Shown here: piece after piece, positions 18,301-26,603 of the stretch
Numbering within the stretch: position 1 is the stretch's first letter
Layout: each line of letters begins with the position of its first letter
Assembly (NCBI GenBank): GCA_028819235.1
Contig: JAPPMC010000097.1
Span: 8,635-72,634, forward strand
Length of the DNA: 64,000 nt
Source: Bryobacterales bacterium
GTDB taxonomy: Bacteria; Acidobacteriota; Terriglobia; Bryobacterales; UBA6623
Reading direction: 5' to 3'
Notes under the pieces: generated by a model
Database searches by the model: none
Told to the model about the DNA's origin: nothing
The model's input: the letters and a program-made list of their open reading frames with translations, nothing else
Made by a program: the position numbers and the translations under genes

Positions 18301-18801
18301 GCCCCGACCCCCGCCCCCAAACGACGCTTTGACGATGAGGGGATACCCGATGGCGTCGCCGGCAGCCTGCACGCGGACCGGATCAGACTCGTTCAGCTCA
18401 CTGCCGGGAATGATCGGCACGCCTGCTTGCTTGGCGATCTTGCGGGCCTCCGTCTTGTCCCCGAGGCGCTCCAGCAATTCGGGGGTCGGGCCTACAAAGG
18501 CGATGCCCGCGTCTTCACAGGCCCGCGCCAGCCGACTGTTTTCGGAGAGAAAGCCGTACCCCGGGTGCACGGCGTCGACGCCGCAGGCCTTCGCGAGGCC
18601 GACGATTCCCGGAATGTCCAGATAAGCCGCGACCGGCCCTTTACCACCGCCGACCTCATAGGCCTCGTCCGCCTTGAAGCGGTGCAGGCTCAGGCGGTCC
18701 TCGTTCGAGTAGATTGTCGCGGTCTTGAGCCCTAGCTCCGTCGCGGCACGCAAGATGCGGATCGCGATCTCGCCGCGGTTGGCCACCAACAGCTTTTCCA
18801 T
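15361..18801 (-). CDS. pyc: Pyruvate carboxylase
   Basis: A biotin enzyme that carboxylates pyruvate to oxaloacetate (anaplerosis), cytoplasmic. The single 1146 aa chain has the full domain order: biotin carboxylase (VANRGEIAIRI at 6-16; glycine-rich KASFGGGGRGMR at about 158-169; NPRIQVEHTVTE at 291-302), carboxyltransferase (TDTTFRDAHQSL at 534-545, MWGGATFD, and AIKDMAGL with the Lys that binds CO2), and a C-terminal biotinyl domain with EAMKMQ and biotinylated Lys1111. The full-length alpha4-type organisation separates it from two-subunit oxaloacetate decarboxylases. ctaA follows 5 bases downstream. The pairing with heme A synthesis is probably just co-transcription. Confidence 0.95.
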   Translation of the reverse strand: MEKLLVANRGEIAIRILRAATELGLKTATIYSNEDRLSLHRFKADEAYEVGGGKGPVAAYLDIPGIVGLAKACGVDAVHPGYGFLSENSRLARACEDAGIAFVGPTPELLERLGDKTEARKIAKQAGVPIIPGSELNESDPVRVQAAGDAIGYPLIVKASFGGGGRGMRVVRGPSELVERVEEARNEALRTFGDGSVFLERYITRARHIEVQILADEHGNAVHLWERDCSVQRRHQKVVELAPAFNLDDGLRHEICEAALRVVRTTGYRNAGTVEFLVDSDTGEWYFIEVNPRIQVEHTVTEMITGVDIVRAQILIAQGCKLHDEPLLVPLQEDVSRTGFAIQCRITTEDPSDSFSPDYGRLQTYRSAAGFGIRLDGAAYPGAVLSPSYDSLLVKLTAWNTNLPGAIAKADRALQEFRIRGVKTNIQFLRNVVNHPLFLNGEVTTGFLDSTPELFRFRRGRNRANRLMSYIGDTIVNGNPTVAGKTSPVRCEPPPAVPMEVGQAPASGTRQLLLNLGPERFCSWVRDQKQLLVTDTTFRDAHQSLLATRVRTHDLLATAPAVAQRLPELFSLEMWGGATFDSAMRFLYEDPWDRLRVMRKAVPNICFQMLLRASNAVGYTSYPDNVVREFTIESSRQGIDVFRIFDSLNDLRNMGVAMDAVRETPSICEPAICYTGDIRDPRRPKYSINYYVELARELERMGAHILAIKDMAGLCRPYAAHELVRVLRAEIGLPVHFHTHDSSGINGASILKASEAGVDIVDAAVAAVSGSTSQPNLNTLVGTLRGTDRDTGLDSEALGDCSLFWETVRTYYLPFDNAPKAGSARLYKHEIPGGQFTNLQQQAAAMGLAQRWREVEQMYADVNQLLGDIVKVTPSSKVVGDLALFLLAKGMTCDEVRKLPVHHNVGFPDSVVDMMRGSLGEPPGGWPPAVREILVCRKEPIEGRAGDSLPPADFDDAKAQAGKILGREATTADALSHLLYPNVFAKYVTTRRKFADVSVLPTPVFFYGLEDGEECVFDIETGKRLIVKFLTCGDPQPNGTRTVFFELNGQPREVRVRDRSLQAARPAARKADSGNSDHVGAPTPGLVTGLFVGPGDEVEANDKLLTLEAMKMQSTIYAPKAGKVKEIVVSAGNQVESKDLLLVLAD

Positions 18802-18993
18802 AAACCCTCTAGACTCCTAGGCTAGCAGCGGGGCAGGAACCCGAATTGACGCACTGCCCGTCGTCGATGGAGACGCGGGAGGCACGGAATTTCCGGCTAG
18901 GCGCGTGCTGCGAGAACAGCCAGAGGCAAGCCCCTTGGACTCAAGCCCCAAAAAGGGTCGGATAGACTTCACATCGGCGGGGATAGCCGAGCG

Positions 18994-20271
18994 ATGACAG
19001 CTGTTGACTACGCAGTGGTGGTGGTCTAGCTCGCCGCAGTGCTCTGGATCGGTGGAAGGTTCGGATCTCGCCAGCGATCTCTCAAGGGCTTCTTCCTCGG
19101 CGGACGCACGATCCCGTGGTGGGCGGCTGCCTGCTCCGGGATCGCCACCATGGTGAGCGCGATCGGCTTCATCGGAGCGCCAAGCCAGGCCTTCGCGTCA
19201 GACTGGACCTATCTGCAGGCGCGGCTGGCGTGGCCTGTAGCCATCCTCATCGCGTGCGTACTCTTTGTCCCATTCTTCCACCGGCTCGAGGTGTACACGG
19301 CTTACGAGTACTTGGAGCGCCGCTTCGACAGCAGGACGCGACTGTTGGCAGCGGGCTTGTTCATCCTGCTCAAGTGCGGGTACACAGCGGTCGCCATCTA
19401 TGCGCCGGCGCTCGTCGTGTCGGAGATGACAGGGCTTCCCGCCGCGTGGGTCTGCATCGGGATCGGAGTCTTTACCACTGCCTATACCTGCGTGGGAGGA
19501 ATGCGGGCCGTGATCTGGACGGACACGGCGCAGTTCCTAGTGCTGTTGGGAGGCCTCCTCGCCGCATTGCACTACTCCGTCTCAAGCGTCGAGGGAGGAT
19601 TCACCGCGATTGTCGCGGAAGGGACCGCCGCTGGCAAGTTTCGGTTCCTAGACCTGTCTACAAGCCTCGAGACCGAGTTCACGGCTTGGGGCGGCCTCGT
19701 TGGAGGGACATTCTTTCTGCTTAGCCAGTACGTGGTGGACCAATCCGAACTGCAGCGGTTCCTGACAACTTCGTCGGTGCGAGGAAGCCGCCGGGCACTG
19801 GTCTCCACGATGGTCTTCACTTCGATCTACGGGCTGGTGGTCTTCTTCATCGGTACGGCGCTCTACGTGCATTACTCCCACCAGCCGTCCCAAGTCGCGT
19901 TCGAGATGGAGCCCGACAGAGTGTTCCCAATGTTCATCCTCGGCACCATGCCCGCGGGATTGCGAGGGCTGCTGCTCGCGGGGATTTTCGCGGCTGCGAT
20001 GTCGACTGTGAGCTCGATTCTCAATTCCCTCGCGACCGTCACGGTTCGCCACATGCTTGGGCCTTTGGCGAGGACCGCGGGATCGGTCCGACTGGCTCGG
20101 TGGGCGACAGTGGCGTTCGGCTGCCTGACCACGGCGCTGTCGCTGAGGGCCGACTTCTTCGGGACCGTACTCATCGCCCAAGGCAAGATCCGCAACTTCT
20201 TCGGCGGCAGCTTGGTCGGCGTGTTCCTGCTGGGAATGCTCAGCCGGCGCGCTCGAGACGGAACAGTATGA
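18994..20271 (+). pseudogene. Sodium:solute symporter (SSS family), broken by an early amber codon and 3'-truncated
   Basis: From the ATG at 18994 the frame reads MTAVDYAVVVV, then TAG at 19027, then continues LAAVLWIGGRFGSRQRS and FFLGGRTIPWWAAACSG in the same frame. That is the normal SSS N-terminus with a conserved Tyr codon changed to TAG by one base. The remaining frame is intact for about 410 codons with many membrane segments (SAIGFIGAPSQAFASDWTYLQ, GMRAVIWTDTAQF, GLLLAGIFAAAMSTVSS). It stops after FFGGSLVGVFLLGMLSRRA, short of the usual ~500 aa. Translation from the GTG at 19039 would give a protein lacking half of the first helix. Family members import sugars, sialic acids or other solutes with Na+. 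A sequencing error at 19027 is the alternative. Confidence 0.75.
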
Positions 20272-20281
20272 GGCCGGCTAG

Positions 20282-20530
20282 GCGAGCGAGGCCAGATGGT
20301 TCGTCCAGATCCTGGACAGGGAGGCCGGGGCGAGCCTTGAGGCCGTTCCGCAGGTCTCGCCTGACGGGACGGTGTGGTGCGACGAGGGCTCTGGCCCCAT
20401 TCGACTAGAGGGCACAGGCATGGCCTCCGCGGGGTTGCAGGGCTTCGGCTCGTGGCTGCGACTGAGTGTTCGTCTGGTGGGAAACAGGAGGCCGGTGACG
20501 GTGCTGATCCACCTCGCGCTCAAGGAGTGA
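20282..20530 (+). pseudogene. Orphan C-terminal fragment of unknown protein
   Basis: An 82-codon open stretch directly after the symporter relic, without a start codon at its head. It reads as ordinary protein (ARWFVQILDREAG, QVSPDGTVWCDEGSG, GFGSWLRLSVRLVG, VLIHLALKE then TGA), with an even amino-acid mix unlike GC-driven noise. Not recognised to family. It looks like the 3' end of a gene whose 5' part was deleted together with the symporter 3' end. Confidence 0.35.
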
Positions 20531-21347
20531 GCCCACGGTGCTGGGGCCCGCGCGCCGTCCGGGTCGTTAAGGACTTCCCCTGATCCACGAAGTGTCCGGC
20601 AACCATTGGACCGCTCGCCAAGCCCAATCGCGATCAAGACTGAATCCATAAGCTGAAAAGTGTTCAACATGGATTCTCTAGCGTGCATATGGCTCGCATA
20701 TCCTTTCGGATGGGGTATGCGTCGGACCGCACATTATAGGAACTGTTGCCTTTCCTTCGTCTTCGACCGGAGAGCGGGACGGCCAACGAGGGAGCTTGAA
20801 GCTCATTCCTGACCTCCGAAGCGTCGTAGAGACATCGAAAGCCATCCCCGGGTCCGGCAACGCGAGAACCCTGGAATCACCAATGGCATTCCTACGGGAT
20901 TCTCATATGCCTAGTGTCGGACGTCGTAGAGGGCCACGGCACAGCTCAACCCGTTGCGTGGATCAGCCGCGCAATCTCACCCTCGGCTTCCCTCCAAGGC
21001 CGCTTCGCCTTCCGTATGGGCCGATCAGTGTCCCCGCAGCTACTAGGCCAGCGGCGAGGCCGAACATCGCTTGCAAGGCAATCCCCATCATTCAAGGACC
21101 CTCGTCGGAAACCGAATTCACGGGCGAACTAGCCATTGGGACCACTCCAGAGAGCTTGCCGCGGCAATGGTGGAGACTTTGTCAGGAGCCCATGCCCACC
21201 GTCCTGTGGCAAGCAGGCCCGTCCGTTTCCGGGTCCCGCAGACACGAGGACAACGGACCACCAGCGCTCATCCCACCGGCTGGCGACTACACTCTCAGAT
21301 GGCCGAGCCCGAAGCGATCACCCCATTGAGATCCCGGCCGAAGACAC
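20531..21347. other. Intergenic region next to relics, no gene supported
   Basis: About 820 bases with somewhat lower GC than the flanks. Frames are short and match no known family. It probably combines decayed sequence with the promoter of the following exported hydrolase gene. Confidence 0.35.
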
Positions 21348-21356
21348 GTGAGTCCA

Positions 21357-23927
21357 ATGAAGAGCACGCATCCCCGACTGACCCTACGTTCCTGGCTGCC
21401 TCGACGCATGCTGCCGGGGTTGGCGGTGGCCTTGGCAACATTGTCAGCGCCGCTGGCTGCCCAAACAGGCCTGTGGGAAACGTATCCCGCAGCCCAGACC
21501 GGCGGCAACTACATGCACAACTACTACTTGCCTCCGTTGGCCAGTACGCCTTGGCGCCCGTGCTTCTCGCCCGACGGCGAATGGATCGCGTTCAGCATGG
21601 CCGGGTCTATTTGGAAGATCCGTGTCGGAGGGGACGTTGCCTATGAGCTTGCGGCCAACCCGACATACGACTCGTCGCCGGCGTGGTCGCCGGACGGCCG
21701 ATGGATCGCCTACACGGCAGACGATGCGTACAGGAGCATTAACCTGATGCTCCTCAACGTCGCCACAGGCGAGAGCACAGCCCTTACCGAGGGCAGTCAT
21801 TTGAACTTGGACCCCGTATGGTCTCCAGACGGCTCCCGGCTGCTGTACGTCTCGACCGAGCCCGACGGCTGGTACAACATCCACTCGCTGCCGATGGAAG
21901 ACGGCGTTGCGGGCGAGGCCGTCCAGCTGACCAGGGACAACGCTTATCCGAATTCCAGACTCTACTTCGGAAGCCAAGACTTGCACATCCAGCCGACTCT
22001 GTCACCCAGCGGGAACGAGATGATCTTTGTCTCCAACCGAGGGATCTCGCTGGGATCGGGGGCCGTTTGGCGAGCACCTGTGGGACCGGACGCAATGTCC
22101 ACGGCCATCCAGATCCATCGCGAGGAAACGCTGTACCGCACCCGCCCGCAGTGGTCGCCCGACGGCACCCGCATCCTGTACAGTTCGCACCGCGGGAGCC
22201 AGTTCAACAACCTCTACGTCCTTCCCGTCAAGGGCGGCGAACCATACCAGCTCACGTTCGGGGAGTGGGACCATTTCGAGCCGCGATGGTCGCCCGACGG
22301 CGAATGGATCGTGTACGTGGCCAACGAGCATGGACCGTCAGAGCTGCGGCTCCTGAAGACATTCGGCGGCGAGGAGCGGCGCATCCGCATTCGCCAGCGC
22401 GTGCACAGAGGCGCTCGGGGCACACTCAGGGTGTCGGTCCTGGACAGTGAGACGGGCCAGACGACCCCTGCCCGCATCACGCTGCGCGCCTCTGACGGCA
22501 AGGCCTACGCCCCGCCCGGGGCTTACCAGCGCGTGGCATCCCGGGCCCTGCACCTAGACTTCTTCCACACAAATGGGGAGTTCTCCGTGAGCCTCCCGCC
22601 GGGAGCAGTGTCCGTGGTTGCGACCAAGGGGCTCGAACGCACGCCAGGTCACGCCACGCCAACAGTCGAGGCGGGCAAGGTGACGCACGTGCGGCTGCCG
22701 CTCGAGCGTTTCACGGACTTTGGTGCCCTGGGATGGTACAGCGGCTCGGACCACGTCCACATGAACTACGGCGGAAACCTCCGCAACACGCCGGAGAACC
22801 TGATGTTCATGGCCGCGGCCGAGGACCTGGACTTGGTGGGCGAGAAGATCGCGAACAAGGACAACCGCATCTTCGACCACCAGTACTACGCGGGCCCTGT
22901 CGACGAGGGCCTCTCGAGCCCCGGCCGGATTTTCTCGTGGGGCCAAGAGTACCGTCCGCCGTTCTACGGCCACATCAACCTCATCAACCTGACAAGGCAC
23001 CTGATCTCGCCGTATACGACCGGCTACGAAGGTACGGCAATCGAGAGCCTTTACCCCAGCAACACAGACATCTTCCGGATGGCCGCCGACCAAGGCGCCT
23101 TGGGCGGCTATGTCCATCCGTACTCGAGAGAGCCATCTTCCGTCGGGTACGGCGGTGCACGCGGATTCCCGGTCGACGTTGCGCTCGGGACGGTGACCTA
23201 TCTGGAAGTGATGACCAGCGCGCGGCAGGCGAGGAACACTACCAAGGTCTGGCACCGGGCCCTCAACTGCGGATTCAGAGTGACAGCCTCAGGAGGCGAG
23301 GACTCGATCACTGACTTGCACCGGACACCGGCGCTCGGCGCGGGCCGAATGTACACCCACCTCGGAGAGTCGCTCTCGTGGGAGGGATGGGTCGAGGCGG
23401 TGCGGACGGGGCGCACTTTCTTCACGAACGGGCCTCTCGTGCAGCTGAGCATCAATGGGGAGATTGCCGGAGGCGAGGTGCGGCTGCCAAGCGGCGGCGG
23501 CAGCATCGAGGTCGATGCCGCGATGGTTTCCGCATTCCCAGTCGATCGCCTAGAACTTGTCCGGAACGCCCGTGTTCTCGAACAAGTCCCGCTCGCCACT
23601 GGCGGCCGATCGGGCGCTCTCCGAAAGCGCATCGAAGTCACGCGCAGCGGTTGGTACACGGTGCGAGCGCTGTCCGACGGGCCTGTCCCACCCGTCGATG
23701 ACACAAACCTGCACGGGGAGACCGGAGCAGTGTTCGTCTACGTAGGGGACGAGCCGATCCGGTCCCTGGAGGATGCAGAGTACTTCATCCGCTGGATTGA
23801 CGACATCTCACGCCAAGCCCGCGAGCATCCGGGATGGCGATCTGAGAGCGAAAAGGAACATGTGCTCTCTCAGTTCCGGGAGGCCCGCGAAGTATTCGAG
23901 CAACGGGCGCGGGAGGCCGACCGCTAA
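21357..23927 (+). CDS. Exported PD40 beta-propeller + CehA/McbA-like metallohydrolase
   Basis: About 856 aa; start ATG 21357, or GTG 21348 three codons earlier. A Sec signal ends near SAPLAAQ. About 70-335 carry TolB/PD40-type propeller repeats, seen as FSPDGEWIAF, WSPDGRWIAYTA, WSPDGSRLLYVS, WSPDGTRILYSS and WSPDGEWIVYVA. About 350-450 look like a carboxypeptidase-regulatory/Ig-like linker. The C-terminal half is PHP-like, as in CehA/McbA (carbaryl hydrolase relatives): SGSDHVHMNY with a His-x-His pair near 466-468, GGYVHPYSRE, and SGGEDSITD, all potential metal ligands. The substrate is unknown; propellers of this kind usually bind peptides or sugars. It is the first gene of a long same-strand run of exported proteins, 200 bases before the DUF1592 gene. 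Confidence 0.75.
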   Translation: MKSTHPRLTLRSWLPRRMLPGLAVALATLSAPLAAQTGLWETYPAAQTGGNYMHNYYLPPLASTPWRPCFSPDGEWIAFSMAGSIWKIRVGGDVAYELAANPTYDSSPAWSPDGRWIAYTADDAYRSINLMLLNVATGESTALTEGSHLNLDPVWSPDGSRLLYVSTEPDGWYNIHSLPMEDGVAGEAVQLTRDNAYPNSRLYFGSQDLHIQPTLSPSGNEMIFVSNRGISLGSGAVWRAPVGPDAMSTAIQIHREETLYRTRPQWSPDGTRILYSSHRGSQFNNLYVLPVKGGEPYQLTFGEWDHFEPRWSPDGEWIVYVANEHGPSELRLLKTFGGEERRIRIRQRVHRGARGTLRVSVLDSETGQTTPARITLRASDGKAYAPPGAYQRVASRALHLDFFHTNGEFSVSLPPGAVSVVATKGLERTPGHATPTVEAGKVTHVRLPLERFTDFGALGWYSGSDHVHMNYGGNLRNTPENLMFMAAAEDLDLVGEKIANKDNRIFDHQYYAGPVDEGLSSPGRIFSWGQEYRPPFYGHINLINLTRHLISPYTTGYEGTAIESLYPSNTDIFRMAADQGALGGYVHPYSREPSSVGYGGARGFPVDVALGTVTYLEVMTSARQARNTTKVWHRALNCGFRVTASGGEDSITDLHRTPALGAGRMYTHLGESLSWEGWVEAVRTGRTFFTNGPLVQLSINGEIAGGEVRLPSGGGSIEVDAAMVSAFPVDRLELVRNARVLEQVPLATGGRSGALRKRIEVTRSGWYTVRALSDGPVPPVDDTNLHGETGAVFVYVGDEPIRSLEDAEYFIRWIDDISRQAREHPGWRSESEKEHVLSQFREAREVFEQRAREADR

Positions 23928-24127
23928 GCGGCGACGACCGCCCTGCTGCATACCGCCGCGATTCTCGTCGCGGGTTTCTGACGGGAACGCCAAGGTCCAC
24001 GTCGCACTGAGCTTTGCTCAGCAATGGGTGCGAACTAACGGACACGCAGAACAGACCTGCGGCATGGATCGCGATTCCCGAACGATTTCCCGACCAAGCG
24101 CACAGCCGCCCGGGACGGGGCAATAAG

Positions 24128-26473
24128 ATGGGGGTGTTGCGCCCCAGAGCGTCAGCCACGATCGCGGCCATCTTCTTGGCGGCCTTGCCTGCGCACGGCG
24201 AGTCTTTCGCGACAGAGATTCGCCCTCTGCTGGAGCAGCATTGCATGGTCTGCCACGGGCCGCAGCTTCAGATGGCTGAGCTCCGGTTCGACCAGTTCTC
24301 CGACGAAGCCGAGGCACTGCGGTACCCGGCCGTGTGGGACGACGTACTGCGGGTGACGCGGGAGGGCAAGATGCCGCCGGCCGGGAGCCCCAAGCCCGAT
24401 CAGGAGCAGCTCGACGCCCTGTCGGCATGGGTTCGCGCGAATCGGCACGCAATGGAGCGGCACCGCTCCCGTACAGTACGGGCGGTCACAGCGCGCAGGC
24501 TGAATCGAGAGGAGTACAACAACACCGTCCGGGACTTACTGGCGGTTGATCTAAGGCCGGCGGACTCGTTTCCCGTCGACGACTCCGGCTATGGCTTCGA
24601 CAACATCGGCGACGTTCTGTCGGTCTCACCGCTGCTGATGGAGAAGTATGTGGACGCAGCCGAGCGTCTGGCCGAAGAGGCGGTCTGGTCCGAGCCGCGC
24701 ACTGTTCGACCGACTCGCTTCCGCATTCAGGCTGCAAGAGATCCCGGCAACTCATCTGGCATCGGACGAGTAGCGCGCTTCACGGTCGACGGGTCGATCC
24801 GGGTGATGTTTGACTTCCGCGCGACGGGTTTCTATGAGCTTGCCTTTGGTGCGGTGGACAGGAGACAGCGGTCCGAGGACAACCAAAGGTACCTCCCCGA
24901 TCTCGACCCGCCGCCACGACTGATGACCCTGCGCATGGATGGCACACGAATGGCAACAAAGGCCGTCGAGGCCGCTCAGTACTTCGACCGGAACGAGCGG
25001 GTAACTCACCGCATCGACGCAGGCAGCCGCGAAATCTGGGTCGGATTCATCGATCACAAGGGCAGTCCGATGAATCCCAACGCGCTGTTCTCGCAACGCA
25101 AGCTGTGGGTGGACTACCTCGAAATCAACGGCCCGTTCGACGCCGAGCCAGTCCCGCTTCCCCTTAGCCACCGCCGGATCATCGCCTGTCTTCCGGACGG
25201 CGAGGAGCCATGGGAGCCCTGTGCGAGGCGCATTATCCGACAGCTGGCGACGCGCGCCTTCCGTCGCCCGGCGACGGCGCAAGAGCTGGCCCGTCTGGAG
25301 CAGCTCGCGACCCTCTCAATGAAGAGTGGGGAGAGCTTTGAGGGCATGGTCCAGACCGTCCTGCAGGCCGTGCTGGTCTCGCCACAGTTCCTGTTCCGCA
25401 TCGAGTCCCAGAGTTCCGGAGAAAGCCCGCGACCGTTGGGCGACTTCGAGCTCGCGTCTCGCCTGTCGTATTTCCTGTGGAGCACCATGCCCGACCAAGA
25501 GCTGTTCGAGGTGGCGGCATCCGGGAATCTGGTCGAGCCCGACGAGCTTGTCCGCCAAGTCCGGAGGATGCTGGCCGACGAGCGGTCTGAAACGCTGGTC
25601 GACAACTTCGGCGGCCAATGGCTGCAACTGCGCAATCTGGCCCACTCCCAGCCGGACGGCGAGCGATTCCCGGAGTTCAACGATGCGCTGCGGAATTCGA
25701 TGCTGCAAGAATCCCGACGGTTCTTCGCTGCCATCCTCCGTGAAGACCGGAGCGTTCTGGACTTCTTGGACGCAGACTTCACCTTCGTCAATGACGTTCT
25801 GGCAAGGCACTACGGGATCGCGGGCGTCGATGGGCCAGAGTTTCGCCGTGTACCCGTCTCCGATGGCCGCCGAGGCAGCTTGCTCGGCCAATCGGCCATC
25901 CTGACACTCTCGTCCTACCCGACGCGGACATCGCCAGTGCAGCGGGGCCTTTGGGTAATGGAGACGATCTTGGGGCAGGCGCCGCCCCCACCGCCGCCGG
26001 ACGTGCCAGAACTGGAGGTTCGCGAGGGCGAGATCCACGGGACACTCCGCGAACAGCTCGAGCTGCACCGGGCGGACCCCGGTTGCATGTCCTGCCACTT
26101 GGTGATGGACGCGCTGGGCTTCGGCCTCGAGAACTACGATGCGGTCGGCAAGTGGCGCACGACCGAAGGTGGCTCGGCCGTCGACGCTTCGGGCGAGCTT
26201 CCAGGGGGCCGATCGTTCGAGTCGCCGGCTGACCTGCGTAGGATGCTGCGCGGCACAGAGTCCCGGTCCTTTGTACGAACCCTGACGAAGAAGCTCCTGA
26301 CCTTCGCCTTGGGCCGCGGCGTGGACCGCCACGACAACCCGGCGATCGATGCCATCGTTGAGCGCTCCGAGGCAGCCGATCACCGCCTCTCGTCAATCAT
26401 TGAGGCGATTGTGACGAGTGACCTGTTCCGGACCACCGGCCCGCAATCCTCAACCGGTCGAAACGCCGACTAG
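24128..26473 (+). CDS. Planctomycete-type cytochrome c / DUF1592 family protein
   Basis: 781 aa with a Sec signal (AAIFLAALPAHGES). Domains follow the standard order: PSCyt1 heme motif CMVCH (39-43), DUF1587 (RLNREEYNNTVRDLLAVD), a carbohydrate-binding-like middle part, DUF1595 (RAFRRPATAQELARL), DUF1592 (SPQFLFRIE and SYFLWSTMPD), DUF1588 (SAILTLSSYPTRTSPVQRG, proline run, CMSCH at 653-657) and DUF1585 (KKLLTFALGRGVDRHD). Exported, probably heme-bearing, function undetermined in the family; usually paired with DUF1552 proteins, but here the neighbours are PPC and DUF1549/DUF1501 proteins. The start at ATG 24128 is chosen because the signal peptide begins there. Confidence 0.82.
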   Translation: MGVLRPRASATIAAIFLAALPAHGESFATEIRPLLEQHCMVCHGPQLQMAELRFDQFSDEAEALRYPAVWDDVLRVTREGKMPPAGSPKPDQEQLDALSAWVRANRHAMERHRSRTVRAVTARRLNREEYNNTVRDLLAVDLRPADSFPVDDSGYGFDNIGDVLSVSPLLMEKYVDAAERLAEEAVWSEPRTVRPTRFRIQAARDPGNSSGIGRVARFTVDGSIRVMFDFRATGFYELAFGAVDRRQRSEDNQRYLPDLDPPPRLMTLRMDGTRMATKAVEAAQYFDRNERVTHRIDAGSREIWVGFIDHKGSPMNPNALFSQRKLWVDYLEINGPFDAEPVPLPLSHRRIIACLPDGEEPWEPCARRIIRQLATRAFRRPATAQELARLEQLATLSMKSGESFEGMVQTVLQAVLVSPQFLFRIESQSSGESPRPLGDFELASRLSYFLWSTMPDQELFEVAASGNLVEPDELVRQVRRMLADERSETLVDNFGGQWLQLRNLAHSQPDGERFPEFNDALRNSMLQESRRFFAAILREDRSVLDFLDADFTFVNDVLARHYGIAGVDGPEFRRVPVSDGRRGSLLGQSAILTLSSYPTRTSPVQRGLWVMETILGQAPPPPPPDVPELEVREGEIHGTLREQLELHRADPGCMSCHLVMDALGFGLENYDAVGKWRTTEGGSAVDASGELPGGRSFESPADLRRMLRGTESRSFVRTLTKKLLTFALGRGVDRHDNPAIDAIVERSEAADHRLSSIIEAIVTSDLFRTTGPQSSTGRNAD

Positions 26474-26485
26474 CGGACGAATGAA

Positions 26486-26504
26486 TGGGGCACGGGAAGC
26501 CCCA
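26486..26504 (+). terminator. Possible terminator hairpin after DUF1592 gene
   Basis: TGGGGC-ACGGGAA-GCCCCA, a 6-bp G/C stem with a 7-base loop, lies 13 bases after the stop codon at 26473. No T-run follows, so it may be an attenuating hairpin or chance. Confidence 0.35.
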
Positions 26505-26603
26505 GCCTGACCCGGCCAAGCAGGGTTCTGCTGTACACTGGCGGCTGCGGGTGCTCGGGACCGCTGTCTCCGCGGACACTGGTGAACGAGCTAAGGCCCG
26601 CGG

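Noticed and set aside
17497-18735. 412-codon + strand open frame
   Set aside because: Antisense to the biotin carboxylase domain of pyruvate carboxylase; no independent signal.
24014-24127. N-terminal extension of the DUF1592 protein
   Set aside because: Open in frame but lacks coding character; the secretion signal starts at ATG 24128.
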